From the NCBI RefSeq assembly GCF_003852405.1, contig NZ_QAJM01000016.1:448071-512070 (forward strand): a DNA stretch of 64,000 nt, written 5' to 3'. Of the stretch, positions 57,099 to 64,000 are shown piece by piece; the first letter of the stretch is position 1; the number at the start of each line of letters is the position of its first letter. A model generated the notes under the pieces. It saw nothing but the letters and a program-made list of their open reading frames with translations, was not told the DNA's origin and did no database searches. The translations under genes and the position numbers were made by a program. Source of the stretch: Pseudomonas sp. KBW05 (GTDB taxonomy: Bacteria > Pseudomonadota > Gammaproteobacteria > Pseudomonadales > Pseudomonadaceae).

Positions 57099-57181
57099 TT
57101 CGCGAGCAAGCCCGCTCCCACAGTTGACTGCGTTTCGTCAGAATAAACGCGATCCACTGTGGGAGCGGGCTTGCCCGCGAA
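57099..57181. repeat. REP doublet with a CCCGCG variant arm
   Basis: Arms TTCGCGAGCAAGCCCGCTCC.. (57099-57122) and TGTGGGAGCGGGCTTGCC.. (57158-57181). The right arm reads GCCCGCGAA where others read GCTCGCGAA, leaving one mismatch. Between convergent genes. Confidence 0.86.
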
Positions 57182-57188
57182 GAGGCCC

Positions 57189-57800
57189 TCAGCGTTTCAC
57201 GGCACCATTGCCCTGCTGCACCACCCACTCCACCACCTGCTTATTCAACTGATCCCCCGCCAACCCAAACCCAGCCACCACCGCCGGCACCTTGGTATCC
57301 CCCACCGGCTGCCTCACTTCAAACCGCCGACTGGCGATAATCCGCTGATCACTGCCGCGCACCAGTCGCGCGTCGAGTCGGAACACCACCTCTACCGCAT
57401 TGCCGCGGTACTCACTCTGGAACGCCTGCAACTGCCCGCCCAGCTCATAGTCGGCTTGCAGGTTGGTGTCGTCGGTACTCAACAACGTCACCCGCCCATC
57501 GCGCTGGAACCCGTCCAGCAGGCGGTTGCGCAACAGCACCGGCGACGGGTCGCTCCAGCGCGAATTGGCATAGCTGCTGATCAGGTCGCCATTGGGCACC
57601 ACGGCAATGCGCGGGCTGTCGAGAAATTCGCTGGTCTGGGGTTTGGTCACCCGCAGCGACCAGGCCACCGGCGTGCCTTGTACGGTCGCCGGTGCTGCCG
57701 CCAAGCGGTACACGTCCGATGGGTCAGGCTTGGGCAGGATCGAGCACGCGCTCACCAGGGCCAGGGCTACAGGGACGATCAGTTGATACGCACGCTTCAT
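57189..57800 (-). CDS. ABC-type transport auxiliary lipoprotein (PqiC/YmbA-like)
   Basis: 203 residues. Lipobox LVSAC (Cys19) after MKRAYQLIVPVALA. The DUF330/ABC_trans_aux domain is marked by DVYRLAA, RIAVVPNGDLISSYANSRWSD and VTLLSTDDTNLQADYELGGQLQAF. It is the outer-membrane lipoprotein partner of an MCE transporter. Its start overlaps the MCE gene stop by 4 bp. Confidence 0.88.
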   Translation of the reverse strand: MKRAYQLIVPVALALVSACSILPKPDPSDVYRLAAAPATVQGTPVAWSLRVTKPQTSEFLDSPRIAVVPNGDLISSYANSRWSDPSPVLLRNRLLDGFQRDGRVTLLSTDDTNLQADYELGGQLQAFQSEYRGNAVEVVFRLDARLVRGSDQRIIASRRFEVRQPVGDTKVPAVVAGFGLAGDQLNKQVVEWVVQQGNGAVKR

Positions 57801-58735
57801 GGCGTGAACTCCTTGTTCTTGTCACTGCCCAGGAGGTAACCGCTGGGGTTGGCTTCCAGGCGGCGGGAGATGGCGCGCAGCGAGCCGAGGGTTTCGCGCA
57901 GTTCGCGCACGGCCGGCGCCAGTTCGTTGAGGCCCTGCATGCCGCTGTTCACCGAGTCCTTGTTGTCGGTCAGCAAGGTGTTGATGGTGGCGGTGCTTTT
58001 TTCCAGGGATTTCATCGCCTGCTCGGCACTGCTGAACGCCTGCTTGCCTTGATCGTTCAGCAGGCCGTTGGCGTTGCGCATCAGCACGGTGGTTTGCTCC
58101 AGGGCGCCGCTGGCCTGTTTGCTCACCTGCATCAGTTGTTGCATCACCACTTTGATGTCGCCGCGCTGGTCGGCGATGGCGCCGGTGGTTTGCTGCAAAT
58201 TGTCGAGGGTATTGCTCAGGCGCTCGACGTTCTCCCGGGAGAACAGCGCGTTGGCGTTATGCAGCAACAGGTTGATGCTGCTCATCAGGTCGTTGCTGTT
58301 GTTCAGCAGGCGCGCGATGGGTGACGGCGAGGCGATGATTTCCGGCAGGTTGCCGTCCTTGCCCTTGAGCACCGGGCTTTGTGGCGTGCCGCCGCTGAGT
58401 TGGATGATCGAGGTGCCGGTGATGCCGGTCAGCGCCAGCTTGGCCTGGGTGTCTTCCTTGATTGGCGTCTGCCCGGCCAGGCGGATGCGCGCGAGCACGC
58501 GGCGCGGGTCTTTGGGGTCCAGGCGCAGGCTGATCACGTCGCCCACCTTGATCCCGCTGTACTGCACCGAGCTGCCCTGGGACAGGCCGCTGACCGCCTC
58601 GTTGAACACCACCTCGTAATCCTGGAAGGCACTGTCGATGCTGGATTTGGCCAGCCACAGGCCAAACAGCATCGCGCCGACCACGACGATCACGCTGAAC
58701 AGACCAATCATCACATGATGGGCGCGGGTTTCCAT
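57797..58735 (-). CDS. MCE (MlaD-like) substrate-binding protein
   Basis: 312 residues from the ATG at 58733-58735 (METRAHHVMIGLFSVIVVVG). One membrane helix, then an MCE domain (about 40-120: FNEAVSGLSQGSSVQYSGIKVGDVISLRL) and a long helical C-terminal part (150-300) with coiled-coil features. It forms the periplasmic ring for lipid transport. The start is 2 bp after the ATPase stop. Confidence 0.92.
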   Translation of the reverse strand: METRAHHVMIGLFSVIVVVGAMLFGLWLAKSSIDSAFQDYEVVFNEAVSGLSQGSSVQYSGIKVGDVISLRLDPKDPRRVLARIRLAGQTPIKEDTQAKLALTGITGTSIIQLSGGTPQSPVLKGKDGNLPEIIASPSPIARLLNNSNDLMSSINLLLHNANALFSRENVERLSNTLDNLQQTTGAIADQRGDIKVVMQQLMQVSKQASGALEQTTVLMRNANGLLNDQGKQAFSSAEQAMKSLEKSTATINTLLTDNKDSVNSGMQGLNELAPAVRELRETLGSLRAISRRLEANPSGYLLGSDKNKEFTP

Positions 58736-58736
58736 G

Positions 58737-59540
58737 TCATACCTCGTTGAGCGGTTGAGCGGCATCCAATGCCGCACGGCCCCGGGGGCCGTGGAAATAT
58801 TCGTGAATCCAGGCGTCGTCGGTTTCCGAGACGACATCGATGGCATCCGCCACCAGTACTTTTTTCTGCGCCAGCACCGCCACGCGGTCGGTGATGGTGT
58901 ACAGCGTGTCCAGGTCATGGGTGACCAGGAACACGCTCAGGCCCAGCGCATCGCGCAGGGTCAGGATCAGTTGGTCGAATTGCGCCGCGCCAATCGGGTC
59001 GAGGCCCGCGGTGGGTTCGTCGAGGAATAGGATGTCCGGGTCCAGGGCCAAGGCGCGGGCCAGGGCGGCGCGCTTGATCATGCCGCCGGACAGCGACGCC
59101 GGGTATTTGTCGGCTGCCGACAATGGCAACCCGGCCAGGGCCAGCTTGACCGCCGCCAAGTGCTCGGCATCGCGGCGGCTGAGGCCGGCGTGTTCGATCA
59201 ACGGCAGCGCGACGTTCTCGGTCACCGTCAGCGAGGAAAACAGCGCGCCCTTCTGGAACAGCACGCCAAAGCGCCGCTCCACCAGGGAACGCTCATGTTC
59301 CGAGAGACTGGGCAGGTTCTTGCCAAACACCCGCACCTCGCCTTCGCTGGGCCGGCGCAGGCCGACGATGCTGCGCAGCAGTACCGACTTGCCGCTGCCG
59401 GAACCGCCGACCACGGCGAGAATCTCGCCCTTGTACAAATCCAGGTCGAGGTTCTCGTGCACGCTCTGGCTGCCAAAGCGGTTGCACAGCCCGCGCACTT
59501 CAATCACCGCCTCAGTGGGCGCACGGTGTAAGCGACTCAC
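58737..59540 (-). CDS. MlaF-like ABC transporter ATPase
   Basis: 267 residues from the GTG at 59538-59540, which overlaps the permease stop (GTGA). Walker A GGSGSGKSV, signature LSGGMIKRAALARAL, Walker B ILFLDEPTAGLDP. It powers an MCE-type phospholipid transporter. The open frame upstream of the GTG is inside the permease gene and not used. Confidence 0.92.
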   Translation of the reverse strand: MSRLHRAPTEAVIEVRGLCNRFGSQSVHENLDLDLYKGEILAVVGGSGSGKSVLLRSIVGLRRPSEGEVRVFGKNLPSLSEHERSLVERRFGVLFQKGALFSSLTVTENVALPLIEHAGLSRRDAEHLAAVKLALAGLPLSAADKYPASLSGGMIKRAALARALALDPDILFLDEPTAGLDPIGAAQFDQLILTLRDALGLSVFLVTHDLDTLYTITDRVAVLAQKKVLVADAIDVVSETDDAWIHEYFHGPRGRAALDAAQPLNEV

Positions 59541-60712
59541 CAGCCCATCTCCATGAAGAACAGCGCGGCGACCGCATCCAGCACGATCACCACAAAGATC
59601 GATTGCACCACGCTGGAGGTGGTGTGGGCGCCGACCGACTCGGCACTGCCGCTGACCTTGAAGCCTTCCAGGCAACCGATGGCCGCAATCAGGAAGGCGA
59701 AGATCGGCGCTTTCACCATGCCCACGAGGAAATGCTGCACGCCGATGTCGGATTTGAGCAGCGAGAGAAACATCGCCGGCGAAATATCCAGCGCCACGGC
59801 ACACACCACGCCACCGCCGACAATGCCCGAGAGCATCGCCAAAAACGTCAGCATCGGCAGCGACACCAGCAGGGCCAGCACCCGTGGCAATACCAGCAGC
59901 TCCATCGGGTCGAGGCCGAGGGTGCGGATGGCGTCGATTTCTTCGTTGGCCTTCATCGAGCCGATTTGTGCGGTAAAGGCACTGGCGGTGCGGCCGGCGA
60001 TCAGGATCGCGGTGAGCAATACGCCGAATTCCCGTAGGAAAGAGAACGCCACCAGGTCCACGGTGAAAATCGTCGCGCCAAAGCTCTTGAGCACCGTGGC
60101 ACCGAGAAACGCGACCACGGCGCCGACCAGGAAGGTCAGCAAGGCGACGATGGGCGCCGCGTCGAGGCCGGTCTGTTCGATGTGCGCGACCATCGGCGTG
60201 ATGCGCCAGCGCTTGGGACGGAAAATCCCCCGGGCAAAGGTCTCGAGGATCAGGCCGATAAAGCCCAGCAGTTGTTTGCTGTCTTGCCAGACTTTATCCA
60301 CCGCCCGGCCAATGCGCGCCAACACCTGGATGCCGGTGGCTTCTTCCGGGGCTTTGTCGGGCACACAAAAATCGTTGAGGGAGCGGTAGACGGTCTTGAG
60401 CAGCGCGCGGTCGGCGGCAGACAGGCTGCAATCGCTCTGCTCGGCGGATTGCTCGATACGGGTGGGCCCGAGCAATTCCACCAGCAGCGACGCGCCGGCG
60501 GTATCCAGGGCGCCGAGGCCGTTGAGGTCGATGCGGGCGCCGGCGTCGTATTGGCCGTCGAGCGTGTCCGACAGCTTTTTCAGGTCTGCGTAGTGGGCGA
60601 GCGTCCAGTCCCCCGTAATCCGCAGTAACGGAGGCGTGGAGGACGTATCGAGATGGGCTGCGCCGGCCGAGGTACTACTGGTCATAAGCTCCGAGCTTGT
60701 TTGGCTATCCAC
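59537..60712 (-). CDS. MlaE-like permease with an N-terminal STAS domain
   Basis: 391 residues from a GTG at 60710-60712; an ATG at 60685 is an alternative. Residues about 25-110 form a STAS (MlaB-like) domain (RIDLNGLGALDTAGASLLVELL), and residues 150-391 a MlaE permease with DLVAFSFLREFGVLLTAILIAGR and MKANEEIDAIRTLGLDPMELLVLPR. In the Mla system MlaB is a separate protein. First gene of the four-gene unit. Confidence 0.9.
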   Translation of the reverse strand: MDSQTSSELMTSSTSAGAAHLDTSSTPPLLRITGDWTLAHYADLKKLSDTLDGQYDAGARIDLNGLGALDTAGASLLVELLGPTRIEQSAEQSDCSLSAADRALLKTVYRSLNDFCVPDKAPEEATGIQVLARIGRAVDKVWQDSKQLLGFIGLILETFARGIFRPKRWRITPMVAHIEQTGLDAAPIVALLTFLVGAVVAFLGATVLKSFGATIFTVDLVAFSFLREFGVLLTAILIAGRTASAFTAQIGSMKANEEIDAIRTLGLDPMELLVLPRVLALLVSLPMLTFLAMLSGIVGGGVVCAVALDISPAMFLSLLKSDIGVQHFLVGMVKAPIFAFLIAAIGCLEGFKVSGSAESVGAHTTSSVVQSIFVVIVLDAVAALFFMEMGW

Positions 60713-60739
60713 AATTCCTACGTAATAGCACGATCCTGC

Positions 60740-61771
60740 CTACTTTGGGTTGTCCGTTTGTGCTGCGTCGATGACTTTGAAGCGCAGCACGCCGATCACC
60801 TGGCCGTCTTCGGTGAGCACCTGCACTTGCCAGCGGCCCACGGCATCACCTGGGAAATTCTGTTTATGGGTCCAGGCGCGATAGCCTTCCTTGCGCCCAC
60901 CATGGATATCCAGGGCGATGCGGTCGACCTCTTTGCCGTTGAATTTCCACACGTGGTAGATCCGCTCATCCAGGCCGCGCGGCGCATTGATCGCGGTGTA
61001 GGCGTACAGCCCGTCAGTGCGCAGTTGGGCGATGGTGACTTCCTTGAGGTCGTCACCCGGCGTGCGGTCTTGCAGTTGGGTGCTGATGGCCACTTCTGTC
61101 ATCCACAGGGTGGCCGGTGGTACCCAACTGCGTAGGAACCAACCCGCGCAGCCAATCGCGGCCGTCACGCCCATTAGCATCGCCCAGCCTTTGAGGCTGC
61201 GCAGCGGCAGGCTGACCGCCAGGCTGGGGATCGACAGCGCCATGGCCACGCCCAGGGCCAGCTTGTAGCTCTCGGCGGTGGTCAGGTGCAGGATGATCGG
61301 CAGCGCAGTGAGCAGCGCGGCGAACAGGGTCAGGGTGTGCAGCGCGAGGAACAACGAGCGCTTGGGCGCCAGCCACTTGTAGTACAGCGGGTCGACGATC
61401 GACACCAGTGCCGCCGCGCCGAGCAGGCCGGTGAACAGCGATTGGCCGCTGTTCCAGGCGGTGGTGACGAAAAAGAATGGCAGCACAAAGAACAGACTTT
61501 CCTGGTGGATCATCTGGGTGGCGTAGCGCAGCAGCGGCTCGGGAATTTCGCGTTTGAAGACTTTGGCAAACAGCTGGGTAAAGCTGTTTTCCAGCATCAA
61601 CCACAGCCAGCTCACCAGCATGATCACCGCGATCCAACTGGCCATGCCCTGCTGGCGATCCACCAGAATGAAGCTGCACACCCCCGAGATAAAGCCGCCG
61701 AGTGCAATCACCCCTGGGTAGCGCTTCATCAGTTCGAGGACGCGGGTGATTATGCGGGTCAGGTTTTGCAT
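60740..61771 (-). CDS. DUF5924/DUF2914 membrane protein
   Basis: 343 residues. The N-terminal 220 residues hold about six or seven membrane helices (VIALGGFISGVCSFILVD, ASWIAVIMLVSWLWLML). The C-terminal domain (about 235-340) is DUF2914-like: IYHVWKFNGKEVDRIALDIHGGRKEGYRAWT and GRWQVQVLTEDGQVIGVLRF. That domain is usually periplasmic and sugar-binding-like; function unknown. It lies 27 bp upstream of the MCE operon on the same strand. Confidence 0.85.
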   Translation of the reverse strand: MQNLTRIITRVLELMKRYPGVIALGGFISGVCSFILVDRQQGMASWIAVIMLVSWLWLMLENSFTQLFAKVFKREIPEPLLRYATQMIHQESLFFVLPFFFVTTAWNSGQSLFTGLLGAAALVSIVDPLYYKWLAPKRSLFLALHTLTLFAALLTALPIILHLTTAESYKLALGVAMALSIPSLAVSLPLRSLKGWAMLMGVTAAIGCAGWFLRSWVPPATLWMTEVAISTQLQDRTPGDDLKEVTIAQLRTDGLYAYTAINAPRGLDERIYHVWKFNGKEVDRIALDIHGGRKEGYRAWTHKQNFPGDAVGRWQVQVLTEDGQVIGVLRFKVIDAAQTDNPK

Positions 61772-61842
61772 TCGGCGGTTCGCAGTCTTCGTAGGAAAAA
61801 TCCCAGACAGAATAACGTCTTAGCCCTGTGCTCGGTGGCTGA

Positions 61843-63225
61843 TTACGCGATCCGTTTGCGATAAACCCGCACGCCGATCAACACAATCGCAATCAACCCG
61901 AGTACACCGGCGCCGATCCAGCTGAGGGTGTCGTAGCTCAGCAGCGGTTTCTCGATGCGCCAGTAGCCCGGCTGCTTGAACACTTGGCGCATGGCCTGGT
62001 TGGTCTGGTCCAGGCTTACCGCCTTGATGCGTTTGACCGGGTCGCTGAAGTGGCCGTTGTTGTAGTCGCCCGAGGCGGCCCAGTAGTAATCGGCCAGGGC
62101 GCTGTTGCCCTGCACGGCCCAGGCTTGGCGGGCAATGGCGGCTTGTTGCAGGCGTGCGAAAACGGCCGGGTCGAGGCCGTCCTTGAGCAGTTGCGCCTGT
62201 AGGTTTTTCAGCACTTGCTCGGCGTCAGGCAGGTTTTCCCGCTCCAGGTCGGCATTCAGGCTGAGGAAACCGACGCCGCCCAGCACTTCACGCTCGCTCC
62301 ACGGGCCGTAGGACAAAGTGTGCTTGAGGCGTAGCTGGCGATACAGCGCCCAGTCGAGGTAGTCCTTGAGCAGGTCGTAGGTTTCATCGTGCTGGTCGTC
62401 CAGCATCGGTTCGGGGAACAGCCAGTGCAGCTTGGCGCTGTCACCGACCCAGCCGTGGATCAGTTCGCGCTGGCTGGCGGCGGCGTGCTGGATTTGCGGC
62501 AGTTCACGGTGTTCGCTGGGATCGACCGGGGCGAGCTGGCCGTAGGTGCGTTCCAGGTAGGCCGGCAGGAGTTTGTCGAGATCGCCGACGATGATCAGGG
62601 TCATGTTATTGGGGGCGTACCAGTGTTTGCGCAGGTCCTCCAACTGGTCACGGGTCAACTGGCCGACTTCAGCACGTTCGGCGCACTTGAGCCCCAGTTC
62701 CACGGCGAGTTGATTGCTGGCGGTGTGGCCGAGGTCCTGGCGGTCGAGCAGGCGTTGCAGGTGGGAGTAATGGCCGCCGTCCTCACGCTCCACCACCTGC
62801 TTGGCCGCGTTGATATTGGCGTCGGTCAGTTCGGTGCGGGTGATGATCGCCAGCAGCAGGTCGAGCACCTTGCGCTGGTTTTGCGCCGGCGCCTCGATCA
62901 CGAAGGTGGTGTCGGCGTTGCTGGTGTAGGCGTTCCACTCGCCGCCCAGGGCTTGCATGCGGTCTTCCAGGTCGCCTTCGCCGCCGCCGTCGATGCCGCT
63001 GAACAGCAGGTGTTCGAGCAGGTGCGGCAGTTCCTTGTCTGCGCAGGCGAAGTCATCCAGGCCGACGCCGACCACCAGGCGGATCGCCACATGCCCGCGC
63101 TCGGTGCCCGGCTTGAGCAGCAATTGCAGGCCGTTGGGCAAGGTATAGCCCTCGACTTGCAGGCGGTCAAAGGCAAAGGCGTGGGCAGAACCCACGAGCA
63201 GGCAGATGAATAACAGGCGACGCAT
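61843..63225 (-). CDS. M16 family zinc metallopeptidase, membrane-anchored
   Basis: 460 residues. Signal MRRLLFICLLVGSAHAFA, then the inverted zinc motif HLLEH (His68, Glu71, His72) in LPHLLEHLLFSG, with the third ligand Glu in the region VVEREDGGHY. Two M16 domains follow and a C-terminal helix (GAGVLGLIAIVLIGVRVYRKR) anchors the protein, so it faces the periplasm. Substrate unknown; related to pitrilysin/PqqL-type enzymes. Confidence 0.88.
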   Translation of the reverse strand: MRRLLFICLLVGSAHAFAFDRLQVEGYTLPNGLQLLLKPGTERGHVAIRLVVGVGLDDFACADKELPHLLEHLLFSGIDGGGEGDLEDRMQALGGEWNAYTSNADTTFVIEAPAQNQRKVLDLLLAIITRTELTDANINAAKQVVEREDGGHYSHLQRLLDRQDLGHTASNQLAVELGLKCAERAEVGQLTRDQLEDLRKHWYAPNNMTLIIVGDLDKLLPAYLERTYGQLAPVDPSEHRELPQIQHAAASQRELIHGWVGDSAKLHWLFPEPMLDDQHDETYDLLKDYLDWALYRQLRLKHTLSYGPWSEREVLGGVGFLSLNADLERENLPDAEQVLKNLQAQLLKDGLDPAVFARLQQAAIARQAWAVQGNSALADYYWAASGDYNNGHFSDPVKRIKAVSLDQTNQAMRQVFKQPGYWRIEKPLLSYDTLSWIGAGVLGLIAIVLIGVRVYRKRIA

Positions 63226-63282
63226 AACTGGCTTCCTGGCGAGTGAGGTCAGTGTTAACTGACTTCACGGGCCATCGTACGT

Positions 63283-64000
63283 TCAGGGCGAATGTGTGAT
63301 GTCGGCAATATCTTCGGCGGAGAGTGCGCCGGTGTCGGACGTTTCCAACACTACGTAGGCACTGCTGCAAAACAACGAGTTGAGACGTTTCATGTCGGCA
63401 ATCAGTTCTAGATGCAGGGAACTGGTCTCCAGGCTCTGTACGATCTTGCGCTGCAAACGGCTGACGTGGGCGTGGGCCAGGCGCCGTTCCTGGGCGCGAA
63501 AACGGCGCTTCTCGCGCAGCAGTTGGCGGGCGCTTTCCGGGTCGGCGCTGAGAAACACCGACAGGCCCAGGCGCAGGTTGGCAATCAACTGGCTGTGCAG
63601 GTCGGACAGTTCTTCCAGGCCGACCTCGGAGAACTGGCGGCGTTGGGAGGTTTTCTGCTGTTGGACTTTGCGCAGCATGCGTTCGATCAGGTCGCCGGCC
63701 AGCTTGAGGTTGATCGACAACTCGATGATCTCGGCCCAGCGTCGGCTGTCTTGCTCGCTGAGGTCTTCGCGGGGCATTTGTGCCAGGTAGAGTTTGATCG
63801 CGCTGTACAGCGCTTCGACATCATCGCTGAGGCTGCGCATGGCCTGGGTGATGGCGGTTTGCTTGCCGCGCAGCACTTCCTGCATCGAGGTCAGCATGTT
63901 GTCGATCAGGTCGCCCAGGCGCAGGGTCTCGCGGGCGGCGTTGGCCAGTGCCAGGCTGGGTGTGGTCAAGGCGGTCAGGTCCAGGTGACGGGGTTTGGCC
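63283..64000 (-). CDS. Na+/phosphate cotransporter, C-terminal PhoU-like part (partial)
   Basis: The frame is open to the window edge, so the N-terminal membrane part is missing. The visible 238 residues form a PhoU-like helical domain, AKPRHLDLTALTTPSLALANAARETLRLGD at the edge and IIELSINLKLAGDLIERML. That is the C-terminal half of NptA/YjbB-type Na/Pi symporters. It could instead be a separate PhoU-like protein if the upstream part differs. Confidence 0.75.
   Translation of the reverse strand, partial: AKPRHLDLTALTTPSLALANAARETLRLGDLIDNMLTSMQEVLRGKQTAITQAMRSLSDDVEALYSAIKLYLAQMPREDLSEQDSRRWAEIIELSINLKLAGDLIERMLRKVQQQKTSQRRQFSEVGLEELSDLHSQLIANLRLGLSVFLSADPESARQLLREKRRFRAQERRLAHAHVSRLQRKIVQSLETSSLHLELIADMKRLNSLFCSSAYVVLETSDTGALSAEDIADITHSP

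Noticed and set aside
3719-57181. Repeated palindromes considered as CRISPR repeats
   Set aside because: They occur as isolated inverted pairs tens of kilobases apart, without regular direct spacing or cas genes; they are REP doublets.

Overview
The window is chromosomal DNA of a Pseudomonas of the fluorescens group. The evidence is gene order: trpA-trpB/trpI, prlC-yheV, beta carbonic anhydrase-SulP-coxBA-ctaG-coxC-SURF1-ctaA-ctaB-sco, metNIQ, znuA/zur-znuC-znuB, thrB/polA-(ersA)-engB-cytochrome c4-dsbA-dgcH-ampDh2-kinB-algB, gltP. High-GC codon use and about ten paired REP (REPIN-like) elements, mostly with the core GTGGGAGCGGGCTTGCTCGC, fit the same group. Nearly everything is core genome. 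I see no prophage, integron, IS element, CRISPR array, rRNA or tRNA.

Layout. 1-5.9 kb: trpBA with divergent trpI, a DUF883 protein, dodecin, an LLM oxidoreductase, OsmC and two DUF1161 periplasmic proteins. 5.9-11.9 kb: two lipoproteins (one a putative aminopeptidase), a HAD phosphatase with a gamma carbonic anhydrase, prlC-yheV, and a secreted dual-specificity-type phosphatase. 12.1-17.1 kb: a three-subunit membrane gluconate 2-dehydrogenase-type complex (Tat gamma subunit, GMC flavoprotein, triheme cytochrome), then a radical SAM protein whose start abuts a perfect hairpin. 17.3-19.7 kb: beta carbonic anhydrase with a SulP transporter. 20.8-29.4 kb: the aa3-type cytochrome c oxidase operon with its assembly and heme A genes, interrupted by a REP doublet between coxA and ctaG. 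29.5-34.4 kb: metNIQ and the large catalase katE. 34.5-38.3 kb: the zinc uptake locus. 38.4-44.6 kb: thrB, polA, the sRNA ErsA, engB and two cytochromes c. 44.8-53.9 kb: dsbA, a phosphatase-fold protein, diguanylate cyclase, ampDh2, kinB-algB, and opposite algB a small-protein/DUF1328/Ivy cluster. 54.4-57.1 kb: gltP and a nucleoside-recognition membrane protein. 57.2-64 kb: an MCE-type lipid ABC transporter with a STAS-permease fusion, a DUF5924 protein, an M16 peptidase and the C-terminal part of a Na/Pi cotransporter (cut by the window edge).

Regulation read from the sequence. Two good AlgU (sigma-22) promoters, GAACTT-N17-TCAGA, lie before osmC and ersA, and a weaker one before dodecin. 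A near-consensus sigma-54 promoter faces away from algB, whose product is an NtrC-type activator with the GAFTGA motif, and drives the small-protein/DUF1328/Ivy cluster. Sigma-S-like -10 elements precede katE and coxB. A Zur-like site lies between zur and znuA. The envelope-stress theme (AlgU promoters, KinB-AlgB, ErsA, AmpDh2, DsbA, lysozyme inhibitor) is the most interesting joint feature. The sigma-54 promoter beside algB is the best candidate for an undescribed regulatory unit. No clearly novel multi-gene system was found.
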